NCBI RefSeq assembly: GCF_006442965.1
Contig: NZ_VFWX01000001.1
Location: forward strand, 650,566-714,565
Length of the DNA stretch: 64,000 nucleotides
DNA from: Mesorhizobium sp. CU3
Lineage (GTDB): Bacteria; Pseudomonadota; Alphaproteobacteria; Rhizobiales; Rhizobiaceae
Direction: 5' to 3'
A program made the translations under genes and the position numbers. This document shows positions 1 to 8,183 of the stretch, piece after piece (the stretch's first letter is position 1; every line of letters begins with the position of its first letter). The notes under the pieces were generated by a model. It did no database searches, was not told the DNA's origin, and saw only the letters and a program-made list of their open reading frames with translations.

Positions 1-1
1 C

Positions 2-382
2 ATGCTGGCGAAGCGCCACGGCATCGATTACGGCGTCCTGCACACCTGCACGCTGGATTCGATGGGCCATCGCTTCGGCCATGACTGCATCGAGATGGAC
101 CATGCCTGCTACGCGATGGACGGCATGCTGGCGGCCTTCCTGCCGCTCTGGCGCCAAGCCGGCTACGAGGTGATCGTCACCGCCGATCATGGCCAGACCG
201 ATCGGGGCCATCATGGCGGCCATGACGACGAGATGCAGGATTTCGCGCTTTACTATTTCGGCCCTGCCAAGGGGCCGCAGGCCGGCACGCTGCTCGACCA
301 GCTGCAGCTGGCGCCGACGGTGCTGAGCCGGCTTGGTGTGACGATCCCCGAGACGATGAAGGCCAAGCCGTTTCTGGGCTGA
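2..382 (+). CDS. Alkaline phosphatase superfamily protein (nucleotide pyrophosphatase/phosphodiesterase type), C-terminal part
   Basis: Only the last 126 or so residues lie in the window, so the true start is to the left of base 1. The fragment carries the C-terminal metal-ligand signature of the alkaline phosphatase superfamily: an Asp in LDSMGHRFGHD and a TADHGQTDRGHHGGH block, where the DHG aspartate-histidine pair and the later His bind metal. Members hydrolyse phosphomonoesters, phosphodiesters or nucleotide pyrophosphates; the substrate cannot be told from this fragment. The gene is followed by 120 bases and then the sigma factor operon on the same strand, with no sign of coupling. The superfamily call is firm; a precise enzyme name is not possible. 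Confidence 0.8.
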   Translation: MLAKRHGIDYGVLHTCTLDSMGHRFGHDCIEMDHACYAMDGMLAAFLPLWRQAGYEVIVTADHGQTDRGHHGGHDDEMQDFALYYFGPAKGPQAGTLLDQLQLAPTVLSRLGVTIPETMKAKPFLG

Positions 383-504
383 TCCCTGCCTACTGGCAAC
401 CTCCCCGCTCTTCGGTTAGCTTCCGAAAATTCCTTGGGCGGAGGATGAACCATTTTGGACCGATCAGCGACAGAGCTACGAGGAGCCAGGCGGCTCGACC
501 GGCC

Positions 505-1071
505 ATGACCGCGGCGACGGAAACCGATCGCGCGCTCGTAGACCGGGTCGCGAAGGGCGACCGGGCTGCCGTTCGGCTCCTGTTCATGCGTCACCACGCG
601 CGGGTCTACCGCTTCGTGGCGCGCCAGACGGGATCGGAAATGATGGCCGACGATATCGCAAACGAGGTGTTTCTGGAGCTGTGGAAGCAGGCGCCGGGCT
701 TCGAGGGTCGCTCCGAAGTCTCGACATGGCTGCTCGGCATCGCCCGCTTCAAGGCGCTGTCCTCGCTGCGCAAGAAGAAGGAAGACTGGATCGACGACGA
801 CGCTGCCGCCGAGATCGCCGACGGCGCCGACACGCCGGAAGTCGTCACCATGAAGGAAGACAAGGCCGCCGCCTTGCGCCGCATGATCAACGCCTTGCCG
901 GAAGAGCACCGCACGGTGATCGACCTTGCGTATTATCACGGACAGTCAGTGACCGAGATCGGCGAAGTGCTCGACATTCCGGTCGCCACGGTGAAGACAA
1001 GGATGTTCTACGCCCGCAAGAAACTCGGCGAGGCCCTCAAGGCCGCCGGTTACGACAGGGGGTGGCCATGA
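505..1071 (+). CDS. ECF-family RNA polymerase sigma factor
   Basis: A 188-residue sigma factor with only regions 2 and 4, as in extracytoplasmic-function sigmas. Region 2 covers about residues 8-85 (MADDIANEVFLELWKQ helix and the STWLLGIARFKA promoter-melting segment). Region 4 covers about 125-180 (ALPEEHRTVIDLAYYHGQS followed by the IGEVLDIPVATVKTR helix-turn-helix). An in-frame ATG at 445 exists, but its Shine-Dalgarno-like GGAGG abuts the start codon, and family homology begins near the ATG at 505, which I chose. The stop overlaps the start of the anti-sigma gene (ATGA), so the two are translationally coupled. The regulon is unknown. The immediate co-transcribed target appears to be a secreted subtilase. 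Confidence 0.9.
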   Translation: MTAATETDRALVDRVAKGDRAAVRLLFMRHHARVYRFVARQTGSEMMADDIANEVFLELWKQAPGFEGRSEVSTWLLGIARFKALSSLRKKKEDWIDDDAAAEIADGADTPEVVTMKEDKAAALRRMINALPEEHRTVIDLAYYHGQSVTEIGEVLDIPVATVKTRMFYARKKLGEALKAAGYDRGWP

Positions 1072-1736
1072 GCGCCGCTGAAAAAATGTCGCGCCGCGAC
1101 GAGATGGAAACGCTGCTGCCGTTCTACTTGAACGGCTCGCTGGAAGGCGCCGAGCTGGAAGCCGTCGAGGAATGGCTGGCCTCCGATCCGGCGGCGCTTG
1201 CAGCCCTTGGCGAGGCGGAAGCCGAGTTCTCCGGCACTGCGGCCGCCAACGAGGCGATCCGCCCGCCGGCCGATGCGCTGTCGCGCTTCACCAGGGCGCT
1301 CGACGCCGAAGCCGGCCCGGCGCGCAAGCCTGCCGGCCAGTCCTGGTTCGCCAAGGTATTCGGCCAGCTGACGGCGATGCCCGCCGGCGTCGCCTGGGCG
1401 GCGGCCGCTGCGCTGCTGGCGCTCGTCCTGGTGCAATCCTTCGAGCGCCCGGGCGGCAAGGGCAACGATTTCGAGGTCGCGGGCGCACAGGATGATCTGG
1501 CGAAATTGCCTTTCGCCCTGGTCAAGTTCAAGGCTGACGCCAAGATGTCCGATATCGCCGGCTTCCTCGGCCAGAACGGGCTGAAAATAGCCGGCGGACC
1601 GACCGCCGACGGCATCTTCCATGTGACCGTTCCGGCTGAAACCGCGGCCGACTACGACAAACTGGTTAGCCTTATTGCCGCCCAGCCTTTCGCGGAAGCT
1701 GTGATCCAGGGAAGGAAACCGGCCGATGGCGGCTAA
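1068..1736 (+). CDS. Membrane-anchored anti-sigma factor
   Basis: A 222-residue protein starting in the ATGA overlap with the sigma gene. Residues 10-50 (TLLPFYLNGSLEGAELEAVEEWLASD) look like an anti-sigma cytoplasmic domain, without the zinc-binding HxxxCxxC seen in ZAS proteins. One transmembrane helix lies at about residues 110-128 (GVAWAAAAALLALVLVQSF). The periplasmic domain, about 140-215, reads FKADAKMSDIAGFLGQNG, then GIFHVTVPAE, then a final strand. This pattern resembles the small alpha/beta propeptide fold of subtilases (inhibitor I9 type). The gene overlaps the downstream subtilase by 11 bases. The likely job is to hold the sigma factor at the membrane until the periplasmic domain is sensed or cut. 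The anti-sigma role is supported by position and topology; the propeptide likeness is my inference. Confidence 0.8.
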   Translation: MSAAEKMSRRDEMETLLPFYLNGSLEGAELEAVEEWLASDPAALAALGEAEAEFSGTAAANEAIRPPADALSRFTRALDAEAGPARKPAGQSWFAKVFGQLTAMPAGVAWAAAAALLALVLVQSFERPGGKGNDFEVAGAQDDLAKLPFALVKFKADAKMSDIAGFLGQNGLKIAGGPTADGIFHVTVPAETAADYDKLVSLIAAQPFAEAVIQGRKPADGG

Positions 1737-3174
1737 GGCGGTCATTCTCAAAGCGGCGCTCCTCGCGGCGGCGGCCTTTGCCGCCGCGCCTGCGTTTGCG
1801 CAGACCAACGATCCGAACCTGACGCAACAACAGGTCGACTGCACGAACCGCATGACGGCGGCGGGCGACGGCTGCGACAAGAACGGCGGCAATGGCGGCG
1901 CGAAGCCGGGAACCGGCACAGCGGCGGGCGGCGCGGTGTTCCTGCCGGCCCTGATCGTCGACCTGTTCCCGAACCAACCGGCCGGCGCCGCTCCGCAAAC
2001 GCCTGCGCCCTCGAATGGATCATCGTCGAACGGTTCCGGCAATGTGCCGGCGCCAGCACCCACGCCGAGCGGGCCGGTGACGGTGCCGCAAGGCCTCAAC
2101 CTGGCCGAACCGCCGCGCGCCATCACCGGCGAGTTCGTGCCCGACGAGGTGCTGGTGACGGTCGACGGCGATGCCGGCGTCGTGCAGCAGATCGCGACCT
2201 CCTTCGGCCTGCAGGTGCGCTCGCAGCGCCAGTCGCGGCTGCTCGGGTCGACGCTGGTGCGCTTTGGCATCACCGACGGGCGTCCGGTCGGCGTCGTGCT
2301 GGCGCAGTTGGCCGCCGACGGCCGCACGCAGCGGCGCGAGCCCAACCACATCTACACGCTGCAGCAGGCGGCCGGCATCGTGAACTACGCCTTCGACCGC
2401 ATCGAGCTCGATTCGAAACAGGCGAGCGGCGAGAACGTGCGCGTCGCCGTCATCGACACCGGCATCGACGACACCAACCCGGCGCTGGCCGGGGTGATTG
2501 CCGGACAGTTCGACGCGATGCCAAGCGTGCCGATCGAAAAGCGCGACCACGGCACATCGGTCGACGGACTGATCGCCGGTGTCGGCCAACTCGAAGGCAT
2601 GGCGCCCGGCGCGAAAATCTATCATGCGCGCGCCTTCGAGGGCGGCAAGTCGAGCATGGACGTCATCCTGTCGGCGCTCGACTGGGCGGCGGAGCAGGAT
2701 GTGCGCATCATCAATATGAGCTTCGTCGGCCCGAAGAACGACCTGCTCGGCACCGCCTGCCGCAATGCCCGCGCGATGGGCATCGTGCTGGTCGCGGCGG
2801 CCGGCAACAACGGGCCGAAGGCGCCCTATGGCTATCCGGCAGCCTTCGACGGCGTCATCGCGGTGACGGCCACCGACGCCAAGGACGGGTTGATGCCGCA
2901 GGCCAATCGCGGCGCCTATGTCTTCATCTCGGCGCCGGGCGTCGAGATGGTGGCGCCGAGCGGCGCCGGCTCCGAGGTGGTGACCGGCACGTCGTTTGCC
3001 GCGGCCATCGTCAGCGGCGCCATCGCCAACCTGATCCACGCCGCGCCCGACCGCTCGGCAGACGATATCGAAAAGGCGCTCGCCGCAACGGCCAAGGATC
3101 TTGGGCCCAAGGGACGGGACAATGATTTCGGCTATGGGCTGATTGATACGAAGGCGGCTGAAGCGGCGAAGTAG
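1726..3174 (+). CDS. Secreted subtilisin-like (S8) serine protease
   Basis: A 482-residue exported protease. A Sec signal peptide spans residues 1-26 (cleavage after APAFAQ). A low-complexity Gly/Pro/Asn linker follows (about 50-120), then an I9-like prodomain (about 137-210, ending EPNHIY) and the S8 catalytic domain (about 225-480). The catalytic triad is visible: Asp244 in VAVIDTGID, His275 in KRDHGTS, Ser423 in GTSFAAAIVSG, with the oxyanion Asn361 in AAGNNG. It overlaps the anti-sigma gene by 11 bases and so belongs to the same operon. Two Cys in the N-terminal mature part (about 39 and 50) could form a disulfide. The substrate is unknown; the anti-sigma factor itself is one candidate given the genetic coupling. 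Confidence 0.93.
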   Translation: MAAKAVILKAALLAAAAFAAAPAFAQTNDPNLTQQQVDCTNRMTAAGDGCDKNGGNGGAKPGTGTAAGGAVFLPALIVDLFPNQPAGAAPQTPAPSNGSSSNGSGNVPAPAPTPSGPVTVPQGLNLAEPPRAITGEFVPDEVLVTVDGDAGVVQQIATSFGLQVRSQRQSRLLGSTLVRFGITDGRPVGVVLAQLAADGRTQRREPNHIYTLQQAAGIVNYAFDRIELDSKQASGENVRVAVIDTGIDDTNPALAGVIAGQFDAMPSVPIEKRDHGTSVDGLIAGVGQLEGMAPGAKIYHARAFEGGKSSMDVILSALDWAAEQDVRIINMSFVGPKNDLLGTACRNARAMGIVLVAAAGNNGPKAPYGYPAAFDGVIAVTATDAKDGLMPQANRGAYVFISAPGVEMVAPSGAGSEVVTGTSFAAAIVSGAIANLIHAAPDRSADDIEKALAATAKDLGPKGRDNDFGYGLIDTKAAEAAK

Positions 3175-3183
3175 TGCATCCGG

Positions 3184-3209
3184 GCAGTCGGTCGACTGTC
3201 GCCGACTGC
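3184..3209. other. Inverted repeat downstream of the subtilase gene
   Basis: GCAGTCGG at 3184-3191 pairs with CCGACTGC at 3202-3209 around a 10-base loop, ten bases after the subtilase stop and just before the convergent FAD-oxidase gene ends. There is no T-run, so it is a possible transcript-end or mRNA-stabilising hairpin and not a canonical intrinsic terminator. Confidence 0.4.
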
Positions 3210-3220
3210 GAGTGATCAAT

Positions 3221-4567
3221 TCAAAGGGCCGGACCCAACCTTACCGGGCTTCCGTCATCAAAGCGCGACAACCGAAAGCGGCTGAGATCGTGGCCGGGCT
3301 CGTTTCCCTGAATCATGTCGGCGACGACGCGGCCCATGCCGGGGCCGATGCCGAAGCCGTGGCCGCTCATTCCGGTCGCAACGAAAAGACCGCCGATCGC
3401 CTCGACCCGATCCACGACCGGGACGACGTCGGGCATGGCGTCGATCATGCCGCCCCAGCCGACCTTCAGGCGCGCTTTCTCGAACTGTGGAAACAGCTTT
3501 TTGAAATTGCGTTCTATCGCATGCAGTCGGGCCGACTCGGGAGCTGGGTTCAGCACCCGCATTCTTTCAAACGGGCTCTGGCTACCCGGCGCCCAATTGC
3601 GCGGCGTCGACCAGCCGTCCGGGTAGCCTGACGGGGCGAATGGAAAATAGCGCGCCCCGAACGGATCGTTCCTGAGGGCGGGCATATATTTGATGGCGTG
3701 CCGGAATGCGTCAGGCCCCAGGTAAAGCAGGTGGCTGCCGCCGCCGGCGAGCGTGTAGCCGCCGTCCTGCCTGCGCCTGAAGGCGATGTGGTCGTCGGCG
3801 GCCGCGCCCGCGTAGATTTCAGGCAAGGGTTCGGTTGCGGCCACGGTTACGCGGACGCTGAGCTGCGGGATGGAGACGCCATGCCTCGCCAGGAACAGTG
3901 ACGACCAGGCACCGCCCGCGACCAGCACAATAGAGCTCTCGATGTATCCCGTCTCGGTCCACACGCCCTTGATCCTGCCGGCCGCGATGTCGAGGGTCCG
4001 CGCCGCGCAGTTCTCGACGATCCTGGCGCCTTTTCGCACGGCAAGCCGGGCAAGCGCCGGCACCGCCAACCAGGGTTCGGCGCGCATATCGGAGGGCGTC
4101 GTCATCGCGCCCCTGAAGGCGCGCGACATACCGTTGATGAGTTTCGCGGTCTCGCCCGCGTCAAGCAGGCGCGTGTCGAGATCGTGGGCCGCGGCGATCT
4201 TCATGAATTTTTCGAAGCCGGCCATATCCTTGTCGGCGTTCGCCAGATAGGTCACGCCTGTTTGGGTCAGCCCGATGTCTTCACCGCATTCGTCGGCCAG
4301 TTGCCGCCACAGGCGAATGGCCTCGATGACGATGGGCAGTTCATCCGCGTCCCGTCCCTGCTTTCTAATCCAGCCCCAGTTTCGCGACGATTGCTCGGCG
4401 GCGACACGGCCTTTTTCCAGCAGCGTCACCGGAATGTTGCGCGCCGCCAGGAAAAGCGCCGTCGTCACGCCGATGACACCGCCGCCGACAATCACCACCT
4501 GCGACGCCTTCGGCGGCGGCCCGGGATGTTGGATCGGATCCGCTTCGGAGAACGGGAACTTGGGCAA
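3221..4567 (-). CDS. FAD-dependent oxidoreductase of the D-amino-acid oxidase (DAO) family
   Basis: The protein shows the Rossmann FAD motif QVVIVGGGVIGVTTALFLA followed by the acidic LLEKG strand end and SSRNWGWIRKQGRD, typical of DadA-like and amine/amino-acid dehydrogenases. The C-terminal FAD contact GLFVATGMSGHGFGIGPGMG is also present. Such enzymes oxidise the C-N bond of D-amino acids, N-methylated amino acids or amines; the substrate is not evident. The reading frame is open upstream to an ATG at 4747, but residues there show no domain, and the FAD motif would start only at about residue 82. I prefer the TTG at 4567, which has a weak AGGGTG 7 bases upstream and gives 448 residues. The start is uncertain. 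Confidence 0.82.
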   Translation of the reverse strand: MPKFPFSEADPIQHPGPPPKASQVVIVGGGVIGVTTALFLAARNIPVTLLEKGRVAAEQSSRNWGWIRKQGRDADELPIVIEAIRLWRQLADECGEDIGLTQTGVTYLANADKDMAGFEKFMKIAAAHDLDTRLLDAGETAKLINGMSRAFRGAMTTPSDMRAEPWLAVPALARLAVRKGARIVENCAARTLDIAAGRIKGVWTETGYIESSIVLVAGGAWSSLFLARHGVSIPQLSVRVTVAATEPLPEIYAGAAADDHIAFRRRQDGGYTLAGGGSHLLYLGPDAFRHAIKYMPALRNDPFGARYFPFAPSGYPDGWSTPRNWAPGSQSPFERMRVLNPAPESARLHAIERNFKKLFPQFEKARLKVGWGGMIDAMPDVVPVVDRVEAIGGLFVATGMSGHGFGIGPGMGRVVADMIQGNEPGHDLSRFRLSRFDDGSPVRLGPAL

Positions 4568-4671
4568 AGAGGCGCACCCTGAGAATGGTTGATGGCTCTG
4601 CCTTACTGGTAGCCACCTTCCAAGATCAAGAGAAGGTGCAGGCCGATCGTTGTCCCACAACGGCAAAGCAT

Positions 4672-5076
4672 TCAATTCTGAAGTTTTGAATGCCGCTCGT
4701 CCCGCGCGGTCGAGCTTGTGCTCATTGGAGCAAAAAAACACGTCCATCTCAGCCTATGATTGCCGACGCGCGCGGTTGGAATCAAGGACTCGCAAATGTG
4801 GTACCGGTCGTCCGGTGCCCTCTGCACGCGTTCTTTGGGGATAAACCATTCGTCCCCCGGCGGATCATTGCGATGGTGTGGGCGAGACCGCCTGACAAAA
4901 TAGCCGTCCTTGACCGATCTGATATCGCCAGCATCAAGTGGGCGGCAATCCTTATTGTTACAGCAGTTGAAGTGGAAAATCGGGTCAGTTCTTTTCGAAT
5001 ACCAATCGTGGGCTTCCGCCCCGGAGGTGAAAATAAGGCTCATCAATAAGACAATGCGCCTTTGCGACCGTTTCAT
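4672..5076 (-). CDS. Small secreted Cys-rich hypothetical protein
   Basis: A 134-residue protein that begins at an ATG preceded by a GAGGGG Shine-Dalgarno-like sequence. An upstream in-frame ATG at 5106 lacks this. Residues 1-22 form a signal peptide (KRSQRRIVLLMSLIFTSGAEA). The mature protein starts HDWYSKRTDPIFHFNCCNNKDCRPL, with Cys residues that probably form disulfides, and has further motifs GYFVRRSRP and WFIPKERVQRAPDDRYHIC. I recall HDWY-starting secreted proteins of this type as uncharacterised in Rhizobiales; no function is known to me. It is monocistronic, lying upstream of the FAD oxidase on the same strand. The C-terminal 30 residues look less ordered. Confidence 0.7.
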   Translation of the reverse strand: MKRSQRRIVLLMSLIFTSGAEAHDWYSKRTDPIFHFNCCNNKDCRPLDAGDIRSVKDGYFVRRSRPHHRNDPPGDEWFIPKERVQRAPDDRYHICESLIPTARVGNHRLRWTCFFAPMSTSSTARDERHSKLQN

Positions 5077-5255
5077 GAAAGACCCCTCTACGGTCGCATA
5101 TATCACATTAGTATGTGCTCATAAAAGCAAATACCGTTTTAAGGAGTGATTTAAGGTCGACCTGAAAGCGGGTCACAAATTCGAGGGACGCTCTTTAGAT
5201 CTTTGTTTCGATGGGGTGGTGGTCACTGGACAACTGCACACTCCGGCGACTTGAA

Positions 5256-6278
5256 TTAGCTCGGCGCCCCTGCCACCGATCCCCTGACCACCAAATCCAC
5301 CGGCCAGACCTCGCCGCGCGCGCCCTCTTCCAGCCCCGATATGCGCGCCGCCAGGCGCTCGGCGACGCGCGCGCCGGCGAGGCGGATCGAGGAGCGCGTC
5401 GTCGACAGCGGCACAGGAAAGTTCTCCGGCCGCAGCCAGGGGAAGACGTCGTCATGGGCGACCAGCGACAGGTCGCCGGGGATAGTCAAGCCAAGGTCGC
5501 GCACGGCGCGCACGACGCCGAGAGCCATGATCAGACTGGAGCAGACGATCGCCGTCGGCGGTTCGTTTTCCTCAAGCAGGCGGCGGGCGGCGCGGTAGCC
5601 GTTTTCCTCGGTCATGGCGACGGAGCGGATGTGGCGCTCGCCGAGTGTGAGGCCGTTTGCCGCGAGCGCGCGGCGCATGCCGCGCTCGCGGTGGATGGCG
5701 AAGGTCTCGCGCTCATTGCCGTTGATCAGCGCCAGCCGCTTGTGGCCGAGCTGCAAGAGCAGCCGCGCCGCCTCGTGGAAGGCGCCCTCATTGTCGATGT
5801 CGAGATAGGGATAATCGAAATCGAAACCCTCGCTGCGGCCATGCACGATGAAAGGAATGCCCAGCGTGTTGACCAGAGCCAGCCGCCGGTCGGCGGGACG
5901 CGGCGAGGAGACATAGACGGCGTCGACCTGGCGATTGGCGACGATACGGCGGTAGGTCGTCTCCTCGTCGTCGGCATCGGCGGGCGAAAGCACTAGGTCG
6001 AGCTCATGCGCGCGCGCATAGTCGCCGAGGCCGGACAGGAACTCGACGAAATGCGGATCGATGTCGACGGCATTGCCGGTCGGCAGCACATAGCCGATCA
6101 TGCCCGACTTGCCGGTGGCCAGACGCCGGGCGGACGGGTTCGGCCGATAGCCGTGGCGCTTGGCGGCGTCCATCACGCGCCGTCTGGTCTCCTCGCTGAC
6201 TTCCGGATAGCCGTTCAGCGCGCGGCTCACCGTCGTCTGCGAGAGCGACAACATATGCGAGAGCTGTTTGAGGTTCAT
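5256..6278 (-). CDS. aglR: LacI-family transcriptional repressor of the alpha-glucoside operon (AglR-like)
   Basis: A 340-residue LacI/GalR regulator. The N-terminal helix-turn-helix (residues 1-45) reads LKQLSHMLSLSQTTVSRALNGYPEVSEETRRRV, with the hinge at RPNPSARRLATGKSG. A periplasmic-binding-protein-like effector domain fills 60-335. It is divergently transcribed from aglE across a 359-base region that holds two perfect LacI-type palindromes, one 19 bases before this ATG. A GGAGG precedes the start. The same regulator-next-to-aglEFGAK order is known from Sinorhizobium meliloti. It probably represses the operon and itself until an alpha-glucoside is bound; the effector cannot be read from sequence. 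Confidence 0.88.
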   Translation of the reverse strand: MNLKQLSHMLSLSQTTVSRALNGYPEVSEETRRRVMDAAKRHGYRPNPSARRLATGKSGMIGYVLPTGNAVDIDPHFVEFLSGLGDYARAHELDLVLSPADADDEETTYRRIVANRQVDAVYVSSPRPADRRLALVNTLGIPFIVHGRSEGFDFDYPYLDIDNEGAFHEAARLLLQLGHKRLALINGNERETFAIHRERGMRRALAANGLTLGERHIRSVAMTEENGYRAARRLLEENEPPTAIVCSSLIMALGVVRAVRDLGLTIPGDLSLVAHDDVFPWLRPENFPVPLSTTRSSIRLAGARVAERLAARISGLEEGARGEVWPVDLVVRGSVAGAPS

Positions 6279-6296
6279 TGGCGCCCTCCAAGCCTC

Positions 6297-6306
6297 AAAG
6301 CGCTTT
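6297..6306. promoter_or_regulatory. LacI-type operator half-site palindrome near aglR
   Basis: AAAGCGCTTT is a perfect 10-base palindrome with the central CG typical of LacI-family operators. It lies in the leader of aglR, 19 bases before the ATG, and suggests autoregulation. It shares its core with the larger palindrome at 6516-6529. Confidence 0.65.
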
Positions 6307-6478
6307 CAAACTGAATCGATACGGTGCCGGTTCGATGACATTCTCCGGCGCTTCGACCATAGTTTCGGACACGCTCCCGTTGAAGTGGAAAACGCTGCTG
6401 CACTGCCAAAAAACTATGCTGCGGTGCAAATTCGCAGCATATCGGGCAGTATTTAAATCGGTTAGAGCGCAAGCCCTC

Positions 6479-6529
6479 TTGACTTCCAGACGATTCAGTG
6501 GCGAGATCAAATCAGCCAAAGCGCTTTGG
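6479..6529 (+). promoter_or_regulatory. Putative aglE promoter region with AglR operator
   Basis: A TTGACT hexamer at 6479-6484 could be the -35 of the aglE promoter; no strong -10 is visible 17 bases on. At 6516-6529 stands CCAAAGCGCTTTGG, a perfect 14-base palindrome that matches LacI-family operators and would overlap or lie just downstream of the transcription start. It is about 110 bases before the aglE ATG. Regulation by AglR is inferred from the match to the site in front of aglR. Confidence 0.65.
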
Positions 6530-6637
6530 AAGCCTCTTCGAAAGGTTGCGGTTGCCCTTTCGCTGAGTCACAGTTCCGCGGGCGTCGGCGGACGAGATGG
6601 AGGTCTCGTCCTGTGTGTGACCACTGGGAGGAATGCG

Positions 6638-7993
6638 ATGAAGAAAATGCTTATGCTGGGCGCAGCGTTCGCGGCGCTCACGATCAGTCTGCCGGCGCAT
6701 GCCGATCTGAAGTTCAAGCCGGGCGAAGATCCGAAGTTTCACTGGGCCAATTACGACGACCTCAAGAAGGTCGACCTCAAGGGCGAGACGCTGACCATCT
6801 TCGGGCCGTGGCGCGGCGAGGACGAAGACCTGGCCCGCTCGGTGCTGGATTATTTCGCCGAGGCCACCGGCGCGGACGTCAAATACTCCTCGTCCGAGAA
6901 TTACGAGCAGCAGATCGTCATCGACACCCAGGCCGGCAGCCCGCCCAACATCGCCATCCTGCCGCAGCCGGGCCTGATCCAGGATCTTGCCTCCAAGGGC
7001 GTGCTGACCCCGCTGGGCGACGACGTCGCCGCCTGGGTCAAGGAGAACTACGCCGCGGGCGATTCCTGGGCCAAGCTCGGCACATATAACGGCAAGGACG
7101 GCAAGCCCGGCTTCTACGCGCTTCCCTACAAGATCGACGTCAAGGGCCTGATCTGGTACTCGCCCGACAATTTCGAGGAAGCCGGCTACAAGGTGCCGAA
7201 GACGCAGGAGGAACTGGCCGACCTCGAAAAGAAGATCATCGCCGACGGCGGCAAGCCATGGTGCATCGGCCTTGGCTCGGGCGGCGCCACCGGCTGGCCG
7301 GCGACCGACTGGGTCGAGGACATCATGCTGAGGACGCAGCCGCCGGAGGTCTATGATAAGTGGGTCAAGAACGAGATCCCGTTCACCGATCCGGCGGTCG
7401 TCAACGCCATCGACATCTTCGCCAAGATCGCCACCGACGACAAGATGGTCGACGGCGGCGCAAAGGCGGTAGCTGCGACCGACTTCCGCGACAGCCCGAA
7501 GGGTCTCTTCACCGTGCCGCCGAAGTGCTACATGCACCATCAGGCCTCCTTCATACCCTCCTTCTTCCCGGAAAACGTGAAGCTCGGCCAGGACGCGGAC
7601 TTCTTCCCCTACCCGCCCTACGCCTCCAAGCCGGAACTGGGCACGCCGCAGGAAGTGGCCGGAACGCTGGTGATGATCACCAAGGATTCCAAGGCGTCGC
7701 GCGAGTTCATCAAGTTCCTGCAGATGCCGCTCGCGCATGAATTGTGGATGGCGCAGAAGAGCTTCGTCACGCCGTTCAAGGGCGCCAACAAGGAAGCCTA
7801 TGGCAGCGAAGCGCTGAAGAAGCAGGGCGAGATCCTGGTCAACGCCACGACGGTGCGCTTCGACGGCTCGGACCTGATGCCGGGCAAGGTCGGCGCCGGC
7901 TCGTTCTGGACCGGCATGATCGACCTGGTCGGCGGCAAGTCCGCGCAGGACGTCGCCGCCGACATCCAGAAGAGCTGGGATGCGATCAAGTAA
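6638..7993 (+). CDS. aglE: ABC transporter substrate-binding protein for alpha-glucosides
   Basis: A 451-residue family-1 extracellular solute-binding protein. The signal peptide is residues 1-22 (KKMLMLGAAFAALTISLPAHA). The mature part has the usual fold cues, including ETLTIFGPWRGEDEDLARSV, a solvent-exposed PGLIQDLA hinge, and GKPWCIGLGSGGATGWP. The start is the ATG 7 bases after GGGAGG; upstream codons in the same frame do not encode a domain. It would bind trehalose, sucrose, maltose or related alpha-glucosides in the periplasm and deliver them to AglF/AglG. It is the first gene of aglEFGAK, separated from aglF by two strong hairpins that may keep aglE mRNA more abundant than the rest. 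Confidence 0.9.
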   Translation: MKKMLMLGAAFAALTISLPAHADLKFKPGEDPKFHWANYDDLKKVDLKGETLTIFGPWRGEDEDLARSVLDYFAEATGADVKYSSSENYEQQIVIDTQAGSPPNIAILPQPGLIQDLASKGVLTPLGDDVAAWVKENYAAGDSWAKLGTYNGKDGKPGFYALPYKIDVKGLIWYSPDNFEEAGYKVPKTQEELADLEKKIIADGGKPWCIGLGSGGATGWPATDWVEDIMLRTQPPEVYDKWVKNEIPFTDPAVVNAIDIFAKIATDDKMVDGGAKAVAATDFRDSPKGLFTVPPKCYMHHQASFIPSFFPENVKLGQDADFFPYPPYASKPELGTPQEVAGTLVMITKDSKASREFIKFLQMPLAHELWMAQKSFVTPFKGANKEAYGSEALKKQGEILVNATTVRFDGSDLMPGKVGAGSFWTGMIDLVGGKSAQDVAADIQKSWDAIK

Positions 7994-8005
7994 GCGACCG
8001 GCAAA

Positions 8006-8026
8006 CAGGCCGCCGCGCGCGGCCTG
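8006..8026 (+). other. Hairpin 1 in the aglE-aglF intergenic region
   Basis: CAGGCCGC pairs with GCGGCCTG around a 5-base loop, beginning 12 bases after the aglE stop. It has no T-tract. Such hairpins after binding-protein genes commonly protect the upstream mRNA or attenuate read-through. Confidence 0.6.
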
Positions 8027-8048
8027 ATATCCTCCTCATCCTCCACCT

Positions 8049-8072
8049 GGATCCGGGCTACGGCCCGGATCC
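8049..8072 (+). other. Hairpin 2 in the aglE-aglF intergenic region
   Basis: GGATCCGGGC and GCCCGGATCC form a perfect 10-base stem around the loop TACG. It is the second hairpin between aglE and aglF. A similar GGATCC palindrome core occurs in dispersed Mesorhizobium intergenic repeats, so it may be either a local attenuator or a repeat relic. Confidence 0.6.
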
Positions 8073-8183
8073 GACCGGCGGCGCACGCCGGATGCCTTCG
8101 CGTTTCGATTGTTCCGAATAGCTCAAAAGTCGGTGCATCCGACCGCCGGCATTGCCGGCAGGTCATGCGCAGGGAGAGGGACC

